DNA of 64,000 nt from Piliocolobus tephrosceles. Its lineage: Eukaryota > Chordata > Mammalia > Primates > Cercopithecidae. The notes below the pieces were generated by a model. It was not told the DNA's origin. It did no database searches and saw nothing but the letters and a program-made list of their open reading frames with translations. The stretch's first letter is position 1; every line of letters begins with the position of its first letter. The translations under genes were made by a program, and so were the position numbers. The DNA is taken from contig NC_045447.1 of the NCBI RefSeq assembly GCF_002776525.5, forward strand, positions 24,239,002 to 24,303,001, written 5' to 3'. Positions 1 through 10,900 of the stretch are shown here, piece after piece.

Positions 1-660
1 GTTTCTGTCTCTGTTTGACATGCAGCTTGAAATACTATTGGGCCTCAAATGAGAAAAATTGAAAATCAATTTCAATCAAGGTGATGACTTGCTTTTTTCA
101 TGCCTTCATTTACTGGGTATTTTTGTGCAAGGATTCTTAACACAGTCTCTTTCAAAGACACTCTTTCCTCTGGCCAAGGTGGAGTAAAAATGGGACAGAT
201 GTGTTGATATGCAATTTGAAACTTCTCAGCAGTGGAACACACTATCCAGGAGGCAAAAGTCTTCTCATTACAGGAGAGATCCAGAGACTGGACAGTCTCT
301 TAGTGAGCAGGTTGTAGAGGTGTTGAGAGCACCCAACAAGTTGGCTTCCAAAGCTCTTCCAACTCTTGCCACCATTCAAATATACCCAGCCTTAGAACCC
401 ATCATTCAAGGTCCATAGCATGTTCTTCACCATTTAGGAGGACTATTAGAAATATTGAAACACTCACTGCACACCCCCATGAAATATATCTAGCCAATAA
501 AACAATAGGGAGACTACAAAATCTCATTCCAGGAGTCCACTCATTTCCCAGGGCATCCCAAATCCTAGTTGTAGTTACACTCTATTCTAGCTTTGAAGTC
601 ATCATAGAAACTTTGGTTCTGAAATATTCAACACAGATGGGGAATCTGAGGCCATGGTGG
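1..660. other. Intergenic, no gene seen
   Basis: The open frames here are short and lack splice or domain context. I recognise no repeat consensus. Confidence 0.5.
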
Positions 661-1150
661 ATCATACCTCTTAATGTTATTTTCACCTATTCCTCCACCC
701 CATCTATCTGGCCTCTGCCTTAAGCATCTCTTACCTGGACAAAGGCAACTTCCCTCCATGGGGGGCCTTGTCTCCAGCCTCTCTTACCGCCAACTCACCT
801 TCACACAGCTGCCAGAATGATTTTTCTGACATGCAGATGTGATCAAGTCCCTCCTCTGCTGACAATCTACAATCACAGGTATAAGGTCCCAGTGAGCCTG
901 GTTTACCAGGTCTTCAGTATTCTTTGTGCCCTTCTCCCGTTTCTTCTCCAGGCAGCCTGTACTCTAGCTGTGCCAAGTGGATTACTGTGCAGGTGCTTAC
1001 TCCCCTTGAATGCTTTAGCCCTTTTCATCCTCTGCTTGGTTCCACTCTTGCCAGTCACTGAGGACCAAAAGAATTGGGCTAGATTCAGTTCTGACTGGCC
1101 ACACCAAGTCAGCCTTTGTCAACCGAACACCATGGTGATACCAGGTTATA
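660..1150 (+). repeat. L2 LINE fragment, 3' region
   Basis: The stretch follows the L2 3' coding end: a 'acctggacaa.ggcaac' start, then the 'cacagctgccagaatgattt' block, then 'gatcaagtccctcctctgct'. It is strongly diverged. The 112-residue open frame at 817-1155 lies inside it and is not a gene. Confidence 0.65.
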
Positions 1151-1324
1151 GATAATGCTATATACCAGGTAACCTAAAATACCTGCTGCCAAATCTCTGT
1201 GTGAAACTGGGGAGTCCTTTCCCTTTCTTGGGCCTCAGTTTCTCTTTCTGAGGCTAGGTGAGTATCAGTCCACGTAAGTTTTTTGCACTCTAATAGGCTA
1301 AATATTTCTGGACCCATATTCATT

Positions 1325-1440
1325 TTTCCAGTAGGTATTTGTTGAACACCAGATATCACCTGTCACTGTGTCAAGTGATGAGGACACAGCTGTGACTGAG
1401 ACAAATACAATCCCTGCCTTCACAAACTGATTATCCTGCA
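1325..1440 (-). repeat. L2 fragment, antisense 3' tail
   Basis: It resembles the antisense L2 tail: 'tatttgttgaacacc', then 'gtgatgaggacacagc', then 'aatccctgccttcac'. Confidence 0.55.
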
Positions 1441-1559
1441 TTTCTCCTTGAAGCACAATAGAGTTCTTTTTCTCCCAAAGATTGTTTATTCTAGCCAAGA
1501 AGAGCAACTTATGGTTCTGCTATGATTTAGTAACCATCCACTTAGACCAAACTCAGCAA

Positions 1560-1765
1560 TGCTACGTGCTTTCATAGGTAAGACATCCTTAAATCTTCAC
1601 AACAATCACATTGCTGTCCCCCATTTACCAATTAGGAAATTGAGGCTAAGAGGGGTTCAGAATAATATCTTAATATAACCTAAGATCAAAGAACTAATAA
1701 GTGCTGAGATTCACACCCACGTCTGTCTGCCTCCATCGCCCCTGCTTTTATGCCATAGGCAGTTT
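1560..1765 (-). repeat. MIR SINE, antisense
   Basis: It shows the antisense MIR order: 'cttcacaacaatc', 'ccccatttaccaattagg', 'aattgaggctaagagg', then a 'gattcacacccacgtctgtc' tail. Old and diverged. Confidence 0.7.
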
Positions 1766-2440
1766 TCTGTTTTTCTTTTTAACCAGGCATTTATCAGGGC
1801 CTACAGCTTGGGGCACTATATTGGGTCTTATAGAGACAAAGAGAAAATGAGCTTTCAGTCTGATAACTTTGATCTGAAATATGTAACTCTGACCTCACCC
1901 AGCTTTCCCATACTTGCAGACATAGCTTTGGAGAGAAGAAATATTTGAATCAGATGAAGACAGAGCTGGACTGGATTTGGAAATGCCAAGCAGAGGAGTA
2001 GGGACCTGCCTGGCTAAAGGCCTCAGAGGGTCCAGGAAGCTGTGAGTCACAGGGGGCTTGAAGAGGAGAGGATATGCTGAAAAATGAGATCGGCCAGGTG
2101 CTTTGGGGCCAGATCATTAACAACTTTAATTAGATCTCTCCAGTTCAGCTGAAGATTAGTCTGAAGTCCTTGAGGAGGTATTGGGTACACTGGAAGAGGG
2201 ATGGAAACAAGTCTAAATTAGAAAGTCACCAGGAATAAGCAAGAAATGACTCCAGCATCCTCAAGACCTAATAGAACTCAGATGGTTCTCAAGGTACCAG
2301 CCTCCTGAACAGGAAAAGATCTACTACTTAAGATGAGAACTTGGTTTATTTTAGTTTGTAAAGGTGCAAAGCATGCTAATGGGATAATTTAGGGCAGCTG
2401 AGATTTTCTGAAGGTTTGAGTATTTAGAGGGGGTGAGCAT
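1765..2440. other. Intergenic, possible degraded L2
   Basis: No gene is seen. About 1780-1860 and 2040-2180 vaguely match antisense L2 phrases such as 'ggggccagatcattaac'. The match is too weak for a firm call. Confidence 0.35.
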
Positions 2441-2690
2441 GGCCCAGGGCCAAGAGTGTAGCTTTGGAGTTAGCCAGTTGTGAATGCAAAAGTCCTCAGT
2501 CTGCCATCTCCTCCCTGTTTGAACTTGCACAGTTTCCTTCCAGCTCTCTGTGCCTCCATTTCTTCAGTGAGAATATGAAGTAAATAATACGAACTTCATG
2601 TTACTTTTGTGAAATTACAAATGTAAGCTCACTTAGCAATGTGTCTGCACCAAGCTAGCACTTGTTAAATCATAACTGACAATTAGCTAA
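2440..2690 (+). repeat. MIR SINE, sense
   Basis: It has a MIR-like head ('agtgtagctttggagttag'), a middle ('tgtgcctccatttcttcagt') and a tail near 2630-2690. Confidence 0.65.
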
Positions 2691-2729
2691 CTTTAACAGC
2701 TGGTGCTAAAGAGAGAAGACTAGGTATCT

Positions 2730-3200
2730 ATTAAACAGACACTTGGTGCCACGTGCTATGCAGGCATTACTTTATTTAATCCTCAGAGCAGTTTTTCTAA
2801 GGAGGTATAATCCTCCCAACTTAGCCTTCTAAGTAACTGAAGTTCAAGAAAGTTATGCTATACCTAATCGTTTTTTAAAATATGATTTTAATCATTTATA
2901 ATCCTGAGCCAGATTGCTTGGGGTTCAACTCCTGGCTCTGATACTTTTAACTTTCTTCCTGAATATAGTAACTTTGTGTCTTCAACTGTCTGCCACTCTG
3001 TATTCTCTTTCATAAACTGTAAACCCTTCTTCTCACAGTCCTTGTAAAGTATATTAAAGTAATATATAATATAACCAGCCCACAGTGACTATTCAAAAAT
3101 GTGGTGTTACCCTTGTGGTGAATTCACATAGCTATGAGATGATGGAGCTGGAATCTGAACCGATGTCCAAAGCCCAGGCCCTTCCCTCCAAATCACATAA
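2730..3200. repeat. Antisense MIR interrupted by a sense MIR
   Basis: Antisense MIR sequence runs at about 2730-2860 ('tttatttaatcctcagagca'). It gives way to sense MIR at about 2895-3090 ('ggttcaactcctggctctga'). Antisense MIR resumes at about 3110-3200 ('ggagctggaatctgaaccga'). The simplest reading is a MIR inserted into an older MIR. Confidence 0.55.
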
Positions 3201-4215
3201 TGGGAAATCACCCCAGTGTGTAACCCTATAATGGTAGACTAGATGGCTTCCAAGAATGGGGGAGTTTCCCAAAAGGGCCTAGCTGCTCCAAAAGTCTTTC
3301 TAAACCTAGCTAAGTGCCTCAAAGTCTTACCATTAGTTTCGCTTCATTGGATTAAAACTCAATTACAAACCAAATGTTGAACCAGGGATGTAAAGTAAGC
3401 CCATTCTTTCTTGCTAAAGTGTTACAGTCCTACTTTCACATAAGATGGCTATCACCAAGCAGAAAGCAAAATGCAGGTAGTGTAAAACTAAAGACATGTG
3501 ACTGTCAATGAAATAAAAAGAGAAGTCTACAATTAAAAGTTCCACCAAGACATGGGAGTGGGCTCCCACAGTTAGGTAGCCCAGAGTAAGAGAAAGAATA
3601 CCACACTATGAATTTTAAAACTTGGATAAATAAGGGGTCTTACTCTACCTCTCTATATGACCTCAGCCAAATCTCTTCCCGCCTCTGAGCCTCAGTTTAC
3701 CCTTCTGTAGCAAAGGGCTGATATCAAATGTTTCTAAGCACATTTCAGCCCTGACAGCCTGAGCTGTTAGAAAAAAAAGGAAACCCGGAAATGACTGGGT
3801 GAGACAGAGTCCTCCCTGGGACATCTGGAAAAGCCCAAGGAAGACAGCAGAGCTAGTCTGTGGAGACAAACCATCTGGAGCCAGCAGGGGCCTGAATCTT
3901 ATCATCTGATTGTGATTGCCAGGCCACCAATTCCCATCCTGAGGTCTGAGCTCACCCATCCCTGAGATCACTCCTAAGACCAAAGCTGAACTCAGAAGTA
4001 TCAACAATATTCTGGACTTGCATTATTCTATTACCTGAGATGAGAAGGCTGCTACCCAGCAGGTCAAGCTGTTTATCCAGAGTCAAACAGCCTGACCTTG
4101 AATACAGATAGAACTTAAAGAAAACATCTTCACTAAATGGCAGAGTTCGCAATGGACTTTAAACTCAACTCTCATCCAGTGCTTCTTTGGTTCAATTAGT
4201 TGGGCTCCAGTTCCT
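3200..4215. other. Intergenic with one sense MIR fragment
   Basis: About 3630-3750 is MIR-like on the + strand ('gcctctgagcctcagtttac'). The rest shows no recognisable gene or repeat. The minus-strand open frames here are chance. Confidence 0.45.
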
Positions 4216-4219
4216 CTAG

Positions 4220-4440
4220 GACAGTAATTCTTAACCAGGGCTGACTTTGTCCCCACAGGGCAATGTCTGAAGGCATTTTCAGTTGTCACAATAGGAGTGG
4301 AGGGAGTTCTACTGACATCTAATGGGTAGAAACCAGGGATGATACTATGCATTCTACAATGCACATATCAAGTCCCCACAACAAAGAATTATCTGGTCCA
4401 AAATGTCAGTGGTGTCAAGGGTGGAAAATCCTGCTCTAAA
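4220..4440 (+). mobile_element. MER5A-type hAT-Charlie MITE
   Basis: It follows MER5A: 'aaccagggctgactttgtcc', 'acatctaatgggtagaaacc', 'acaacaaagaattatctgg', 'aaaatgtcagtggtg'. It is a non-autonomous DNA transposon fossil. Confidence 0.8.
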
Positions 4441-4639
4441 GCATACCAAAAGCTCATCCTGTTTTTCAAGTTACCTCAACAGAGAGTCTTGTTAATAAAT
4501 TCTTTAACATCCCAGCTAAGAATGAATCGTAGGTCCTATAGCTCCTGGTTCTTGAACCTCCCCATCTGACACTCAGATCACACAAAAGGAACACAGCTTT
4601 CTTGTCAGGTACAAAGATGTTTTGGTTTTGGTTTTGTTT

Positions 4640-4714
4640 TCTATTTTTCTTTTTCAACTTTTATTTTAGAATCAGAGGGTACATGTGCAGGTTTGTTACA
4701 AAGGTATATTTCAT
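4640..4714 (-). mobile_element. Older L1, left part (3' end, antisense)
   Basis: An antisense L1 3' end ('tttattttagaatcagaggg', 'acatgtgcaggtttgttaca') is cut at about 4715 by a younger L1. Its continuation resumes at about 6804-7012. Confidence 0.75.
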
Positions 4715-6813
4715 GATACTAAGGGTTTTTGTGTTTTTTTTAAATCTTATTTTTGGAAGTCACTTTATTTTTTTAATTTATTTTTTATTTCTTATTATAT
4801 GTTAAGTTCTAGGGTACATGTGCACAATTTGCAGGTTTGTTACACATGTATACATGTGCCATGTTGGTGTACTGCACCCATTAACTCGTCATTTACATTA
4901 GGTATATCTCCTAATGCTATCCCTCCCACCTCCCCCCACTCCACAACAGGCCCCAGTGTATGATGTTCCCCTTCCTGTGTCCAAGTGTTCTCATTGTTCA
5001 ATTCCCACCTATGAGTGAGAACATGTGGTGTTTGGTTTTCTGTTCTTGCGGTAGTTTGCTGAGAATGATGGTTTCCAGCTGCATCCATGTCCCCACAAAG
5101 GACATGAACTTATCCTTTTTTGTGGCTGCATAGTATTCCATGGTGTATGTGTGCCACATTTTCTTAATCCAGTCTGTCATTGATGGACATTTGGGTTGGT
5201 TCCAAGTCTTTGCTATTGTGAATAGTGCCGCAATAAACATACATGTGCATGTGTCTTTATAGCAGCATGATTTATAATCCTTTGGGCATATACCCAGTAA
5301 TGGGATGGCTGGGTCAAATGGTATTTCTAGTTCTAGATCCTTGAGGAATTGCCACACTGTCTTCCACAATGTCTTCCACAGTCCTACCAACAGTGTAAAA
5401 GTGTTCCTATTTCTCCACATCCTCTCCAGCACACTGTTGTTTCCTGACTTTTTAATGATCGCCATTCTAACTGGTATGAAATGGTATCTCATTGTGGTTT
5501 TGATTTGCATTTCTCTGATGGCTAGTGATGTCGAGCATTTTTTTCATGTGTCTGTTGGCTGCATAAATGTCTTCTTTTGAGAACTGTTCATTCATATCCT
5601 TTGCCCACTTTTTGATGGGGTTGTTTTTCTCTTGTAAATTTGTTTGAGTTCTTTGTAAGTTCTGGATATTAGCCCTTTGTCAGATGAGTAGATTGCAAAA
5701 ATGTTCTCCCATTCTGTAGGTTGCCTGTTCACTCTGATGGTAGTTTCTTTTGCTGTGCAGAAGCTCTTTAGTTTAATTAGATCCCATTTGTCAATTTTGG
5801 CTTTTGCCGCCATTGCCTTTGGTGTTTTAGACATGAAGTCCTTGCCCATGCCTGTGTCCTGAATGGCATTGCCTAGGTTTTCTTCTAGGGTTTTTATGGC
5901 TTTAGGTCTAACATTTAAGTCTCTAATCCATCTTGAATTAATTTTTGTATAAGCTATAAGGAAGGGATCCAGTTTCAGCTTTCTACTTATGGCTAGCCAG
6001 TTTTCCCAGCACCGTTTATTAAATAAGGAATCTTTCCCCATTTCTTGTTTTCATCAGGTTTGTCAAAGATCAGATGGTTCTAGATGTGAGGTATTACTTT
6101 TGAGGGCTCTGTTCTGTTCCATTGGTCTATATCTCTGTTTTGGTGCCAGTACCATGCTGTTTTGGTTACTGTAGCCTTGTAGTACAGTTTGAAGTCAGGT
6201 AGCATGATGCCTCCAGCTTTGTTCTTTTGGCTTAGGATTGTCTTGGCAATGCAGGCTCTTTTTTGTTCCATATGAACTTTAAAGTAGTTTTTTCCAATTC
6301 TGTGAAGAAAGTCATTGGTAGATTAATGGGGATAGCATAGTGTTGGAAGTTCTGGCCAAGGCAATCAGGCATGAGAAAGAAATAAAGGGTATTCAATTAG
6401 GAAAAGAGGAAGTCAAATTGTCCCTGTTTGCAGATGACATGATTGTATATTTAGAAAACCCCATCGTCTCAGCCCAAAATCTCCTTAAGCTGATAAGCAA
6501 CTTCAACAAAGTCTCAGAATAAAAATCAATGTGCAAAAGTCACTAGCATTCTTATACACCAATAACAGACAAACAGAGAGCCAAATCATGAGTGAACTCC
6601 CATTCACAATTGCTTCAAAGAGAGTAAAATACCTAGGAATCCAACTTACAAGAGATGTGAAGGACCTCTTCAAGGAGAACTACAAACCACTGCTCAATGA
6701 AATAAAAGAAGACACAAGCAAATGGGAGAACATTCCATGCTCATGGATAGGAAGAATCAATATCGTGAAAATGGCCATACTGCCCAAGGTAATTTATAGA
6801 TTCGATGCTAAGG
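4715..6813 (-). mobile_element. Younger L1 (L1PA-like) with 5' inversion
   Basis: The L1 body lies within about 4725-6803. Its 3' end points left, with an antisense A/T-rich tail at about 4725-4800, then the 3' UTR and antisense ORF2 to about 6337. From there to about 6803 the sequence flips to sense ORF2. The flanking 10-mers 'gatactaagg' (4715-4724) and 'gatgctaagg' (6804-6813) fit a target-site duplication with one change. The minus-strand open frames at 4998-5510, 5592-6041 and 6080-6271 are broken ORF2 pieces. The element is 5'-truncated and inactive. Confidence 0.85.
6337..6803 (+). mobile_element. Inverted 5' segment of the younger L1 (ORF2 part)
   Basis: Sense-strand ORF2 sequence contains a reverse-transcriptase FADD motif in the frame at 6340-6522, and continues in a shifted frame at 6531-6818. 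Its right end (about 6800) is contiguous in L1 coordinates with the left segment's end at about 6330. That is the signature of twin priming rather than a second insertion. Confidence 0.8.
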
Positions 6814-7012
6814 TTTGAGGTATAACTAAATCCATCACCCAGGAAGTGAGCATAGTGCCTAATAAGTGGTTATTCAGCCCCTGCTTCCCTTCTCTCTCCC
6901 CTTTAGCAGTCCCCAGTGTCTATTGTTCTCATCTTTCTGTTTCTGTGTACCCAATGTTTAGCTCCCACTTGTAAGTGAGAACATGTGATGTTTGATTTTC
7001 TGTTTCTCCATT
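6804..7012 (-). mobile_element. Older L1, right part (antisense)
   Basis: The interrupted older L1 continues here: 'aggtttgaggtataac', 'atcacccaggaagtgagcat', 'gtaagtgagaacatgtgatg'. It ends near a poly-T run at about 7013-7032. Confidence 0.7.
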
Positions 7013-7274
7013 AGTTTTTTTTTTTTTTTAATTTCTCTTAATGTCAGAGATAAGGTTGCCTTGAGTCACACTTCCACAAATAGGATAATTTACCTGTTGA
7101 ATTCCTGGAGATTTCAAAATGGGATGAGGGGTTGCTGAGCCAGTTTCAAAACTGGTCACAACTGCTTGTTTGTCAGAGTCCATAGCTTCCTGCCTTGGTT
7201 TCTTCCCACCTCCTTATGCTACTCTTTAAGTCATGCAACACCACCTATCATCCATTTGTGCTACCAACAATGAT

Positions 7275-9400
7275 CATAGCAATGCCTGTTCTGGGGTCTG
7301 GGGATTGTAGAAAAAGACGTACTTGCTTCTCTCAAAAAAAAAAAAAAAAATCTCAGTCTAGTGGGGGATACAGACATGTCAGTGGATGGTTATTGGCACA
7401 CAAGAGTAACTACCTTAGTGGGGAAGCCCTAAGTAGATACAGTCACACACCACATAAGGACATTTTGGTCAATGACAGACCACATGTATGATGGTGGTCC
7501 CATAAGATTATAATGGAGCTGAAAAATTTCTATCACCTAGTGACATCATAGCCATCATAATGTTGTAGCACAATGCATTACTTACATGTTTATGATGATG
7601 CTGGTGTAAACAAACCTACTGTGCTGCTAGTCATATAGCACATGCAATTATGTGCAGTATATCATACTTGATAATGATAAGAAATGACTATGTTATTAGA
7701 TCATGTATTTACTATACTATACTTTTTATCATTATTCTTCACATGTACTCCCTCTTCTGAATTTAAGTTAACTGCAAAACAGCCTCAGGAAGTTTTCCAG
7801 AAGAAAGCATTAGTATCATAGGAGATGACAGCTCCATGCATGGTATTGTCCCCGTAGACTTTCCAATGGGACAGCACGTGGAAGTGAAAAAACAGTGATA
7901 TTGATAATTCTGACCCTGTGTAGACCTAGGCTGATGTGTGTATTTGTGTCTTTATTTTTAACAAAAATGTTTAAAAAATAAGAAATTTTTTAAATATTTT
8001 AAAATAGATAAAAGCTTATAGAATAAAGATATAAACAAATAAAATATTTTCATACAACTGTACAATGTGTGTTTCAAGCTAGGTGTTACAAAAGAGTCAA
8101 AAATTTAAAAAATAAAGTTAAGTTATAATATAATGACTGAGTTAAAAAGTTAAAGTTCATAAAGTTAAAAAGTTACTGTTCACTAAGGTTATTATTGAAG
8201 AAAGAAAATGTTTATGTCAATTTAGTGTAACTTAAATGTAGAGTGTTTATAAAGTACAGGAGTGTACAGTAATGTCCTAGGCCTTCACATTCACTAACCA
8301 CTCACACATTGACTCACTTGGAGCAACTTCCATTTCTGCAAACTCCATTCATAGTAAGTGCCCTATACAGCTTTTCCATTTTTTAAATCTTTCATACCAC
8401 ATTTTTACTGGACATTTTCTATGTTTAGATAGACAAAACTTCCCACTATGTTACAATTACCTAAGTATTCAGTACAGTAGCATGCTGTACAGGGATACAG
8501 CCTAGGAGCAGTAGGCTCTGCAGTATAGCCTGGGTGTGCCATAGCTGTGCCATCTGGGTTTGTGTTAAGTACACTCTATGATGTTCACACAACAAAATTG
8601 CCTAACAACACATTTCTCAGAATGTATTTCTGTCATTAAGGACGCATGACTGTACTTGACCCATGTTGAGGGATCAGAGAAGGCTCCCAAGGGGAAGTGA
8701 ACTCTAAGCTGAAGCTTAAAAGAGTCATCTAAGCCAAAGCAAAAGTAGCAGAGAAGAGCTCTAGGCTGGACAAAAGTATATTCCGATGGCTAAAGAGAAG
8801 AGAGAGCATGGTGCCTTTGAGAAACTGTGAATGGTCCCCTAGGACTGAAACAGAAAATTAAGGGGAGAGAGGCTGAAGAGGAGGGTAAAGAGAAGACAAA
8901 GCCAGAATGAGAGGGATTTTATGTGCCAGGTAAGGAGATAAGCTTTATCTCGGGACAAGGAGGCAGAGACCTGGTCAGATTTCCAGAGGAGAAGGATTGT
9001 TCTGGCGGCACGGTCAGTATAGATGGTGAGGGCACTGTCAGGATAGATGGTGAGGCAAGACGGGAGGCAGGGAGACTAGTTAGAAGGCACTTTCAGCAGT
9101 CCAGGTGAGGAGTATGGCAGCCTGGCCCAGGGAAAAGGCCGCAGGGATGAGACACGCAGACAAATGCCAGTGGGGCTGACTAAGTATGGTGGACAGTGCC
9201 TGGCTATGGAAGTGAGGTGTTGGGAGAAGTCAAGTATGACTCCCAGAGTCCTGCCTTGGGACCACTCTGGTGGTCACTGAGAAAGCCACAGGGGAGTTGC
9301 AGATTGGGGGCAATGTGCCTATTTCAGTTCTGGTTATATTGAGTATGAACTTTCCAGCAGCCCACTGTCTATGCTGGTACAGGGCTCGGAAGAAAGGCCT
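7275..9400 (-). repeat. L2 LINE, antisense, split by a Tigger element
   Basis: Antisense L2 at about 7275-7439 ('agtctagtgggggatacaga') resumes at about 8653-9400 after the Tigger. Recognisable antisense phrases include 'agaaggctcccaaggggaag', 'gggagactagttagaaggc', 'cagcagtccaggtgagg' and 'tatgactcccagagtcctg'. The open frame at 9230-9442 belongs to this repeat. Confidence 0.65.
7440..8652. mobile_element. Tigger-family (TcMar) DNA transposon with both ends
   Basis: The element is about 1,213 bp. Its termini are imperfect inverted repeats: it starts 'cagtcacacaccacataagg' and ends with the complement of 'cagtcatgcgtcc'. A TA dinucleotide flanks each side (7438-7439 and 8653-8654), the mariner/Tigger target duplication. 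The internal AT-rich part matches the non-coding half of a MER2/Tigger-type consensus. There is no transposase frame, so it is an internally deleted fossil. Confidence 0.85.
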
Positions 9401-9569
9401 CAACACCCAAGGGACAGTGGTACCAAGATGGGGGTGACACACTGTGTCATGAGGTCTTCATCTACCCCAGGAGAGCTGACACCAAATGTGGGATGGTGGG
9501 GAAGGAACAAAAGCAACGTTCACGGAGCTCTCCATTGTTGTCAAGCGTATAGAAGACTGATATGTCCGG

Positions 9570-9745
9570 TGTCCTACAGCCTTATTCTATCCTCCAACAG
9601 TCTGCATGGCTGGTATTACCCCCAATTTAACAATGGCAGAAATGGGGGTCAGTGTGGAGACAGTGATAAGCTCATCAGCATGGAGTTGAGATTCCAAGTC
9701 AGGTCCACATGGTCCCAAATCCTGTGCTTTTACTACATCAAACAT
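9570..9745 (-). repeat. MIR SINE, antisense
   Basis: 'tattacccccaatttaacaa', then 'gatgagttgagattcc'-like text, then 'ggtcccaaatcctgtgcttt' follow the antisense MIR order. Confidence 0.6.
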
Positions 9746-9789
9746 TTTGCCTTGGTCTTCAAAAGACCACCCCTGTATTTCAAAATTTT

Positions 9790-10010
9790 CAGAATGGTGA
9801 AGCTCACGGGCTCTGAAGTCAGGAAAACACAGATACGAATCCCAGCTTTGTGATTTATCAGCAGCTCATCACCCTCATTTGCAAAGCAAAAGATAATTAC
9901 TGACTTCACAAGGATGTCATGAGGATTGATTAAGATTAGGACATGGAAATCGCTTAGCACAGTAGCTGGAATAAAGAAGTACTCAGTAAAGGTGTTCAGC
10001 ATTGCTATGT
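9790..10010 (+). repeat. MIR SINE, sense
   Basis: A head 'gggctctgaagtcaggaaaa', a middle 'ggatgtcatgaggattgatt' and a tail 'cttagcacagtagctggaat' follow the MIR order. Confidence 0.7.
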
Positions 10011-10023
10011 TTAAGTACTCTTA

Positions 10024-10225
10024 AATCATGGTTTTCAACCAAGGCCATTTGGCCTTCAGGGGATATTTGGCAATCTCTTGCCAAATTTGTGGTTGTCACA
10101 ACTCAGGAGAAGGTTGCTACTGACTTCTAGTAGGCAGAGGCAGGGATGCTGCTAAATGTCCTACAGTGCACAGATCAACAAAGAATTACTTGGTCTGAAA
10201 TGCCAGTCATGCCAAGATTAGATGA
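10024..10225 (+). mobile_element. MER5A-type hAT-Charlie MITE
   Basis: 'gttttcaaccaaggccattt', 'ggatatttggcaatctc', 'tgtggttgtcacaactcagg' and 'gctgctaaatgtcctacagt' match MER5A along its length. Confidence 0.85.
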
Positions 10226-10234
10226 GAGGCACAT

Positions 10235-10370
10235 ATTTTTTTCCCCTTTATTGACACAGGGCCTCACTGTGTTGCCTGACATGGTCTCAAACTCCTGAGC
10301 TCAAGCAATCCTCCTGCCTCAGCCTCCCAAGTAGCTGGGATTACAGGCACATGCCACTGTACCCAGATAT
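10235..10370 (-). repeat. Old Alu monomer (FLAM/FRAM-like), antisense
   Basis: A single antisense Alu arm: 'cagggcctcactgtgttgcc', 'ctcaagcaatcctcctgcct', 'agctgggattacaggcacat'. Only one arm is present, so it is a free monomer or a truncated AluJ. Confidence 0.8.
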
Positions 10371-10689
10371 AGATTAGGAATGATCTAATCTAATTTATTC
10401 ATTTTACAGAGGAGAAAATGGAAACCCAGAAAGGAAAAGCGGCTTGTGTCTCGAGGAACGTTTGCAAAATTGCAAGCTGGCTGTCTGGAACCTTATCAGT
10501 AAGGATGTTTCTGTATCCTTCTTGCTCTTTGTTCAGGGAGAGTTGCTGGGGCAACTATTTTCTAACCACTTTCAAGGGGGAAGAGGCCAGTCAGCGGTGC
10601 CCTGGGTGAGGGCATCCTGGCCCAGTCCTCCTGGTGGTCATACCCCAATCCAGCCATGTCTGACTCAATGAAGGGCAGTAATCAGGAAT

Positions 10690-10900
10690 GTGAATTGCAG
10701 AATGTACCCAGGACTTTATGAGCATCATGTCACTTTTTCTTCATAACAAGTAGTTCTGTCATCCTGTTGTAGTCCATGAGGACTCTGAGGCCTAAGGAGG
10801 CTCCCTGGTTTGCCTGGGGTTACACAACAGAGGGACACGTGGAAACCAATGTGCTCCAGAGTTCACATTCACTCCCACCTCTTGAGACTGTCCAGTGAGA
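10690..10900 (-). repeat. MIR SINE, antisense, diverged
   Basis: 'ggactctgaggcctaagg', 'ggggttacacaacagagg' and 'gtgctccagagttcacattc' resemble the antisense MIR core. Confidence 0.5.

Noticed and set aside
6340..6818. Frames with reverse-transcriptase motifs.
   Set aside because: They are the inverted ORF2 piece of a truncated L1 and not a host or viral gene.
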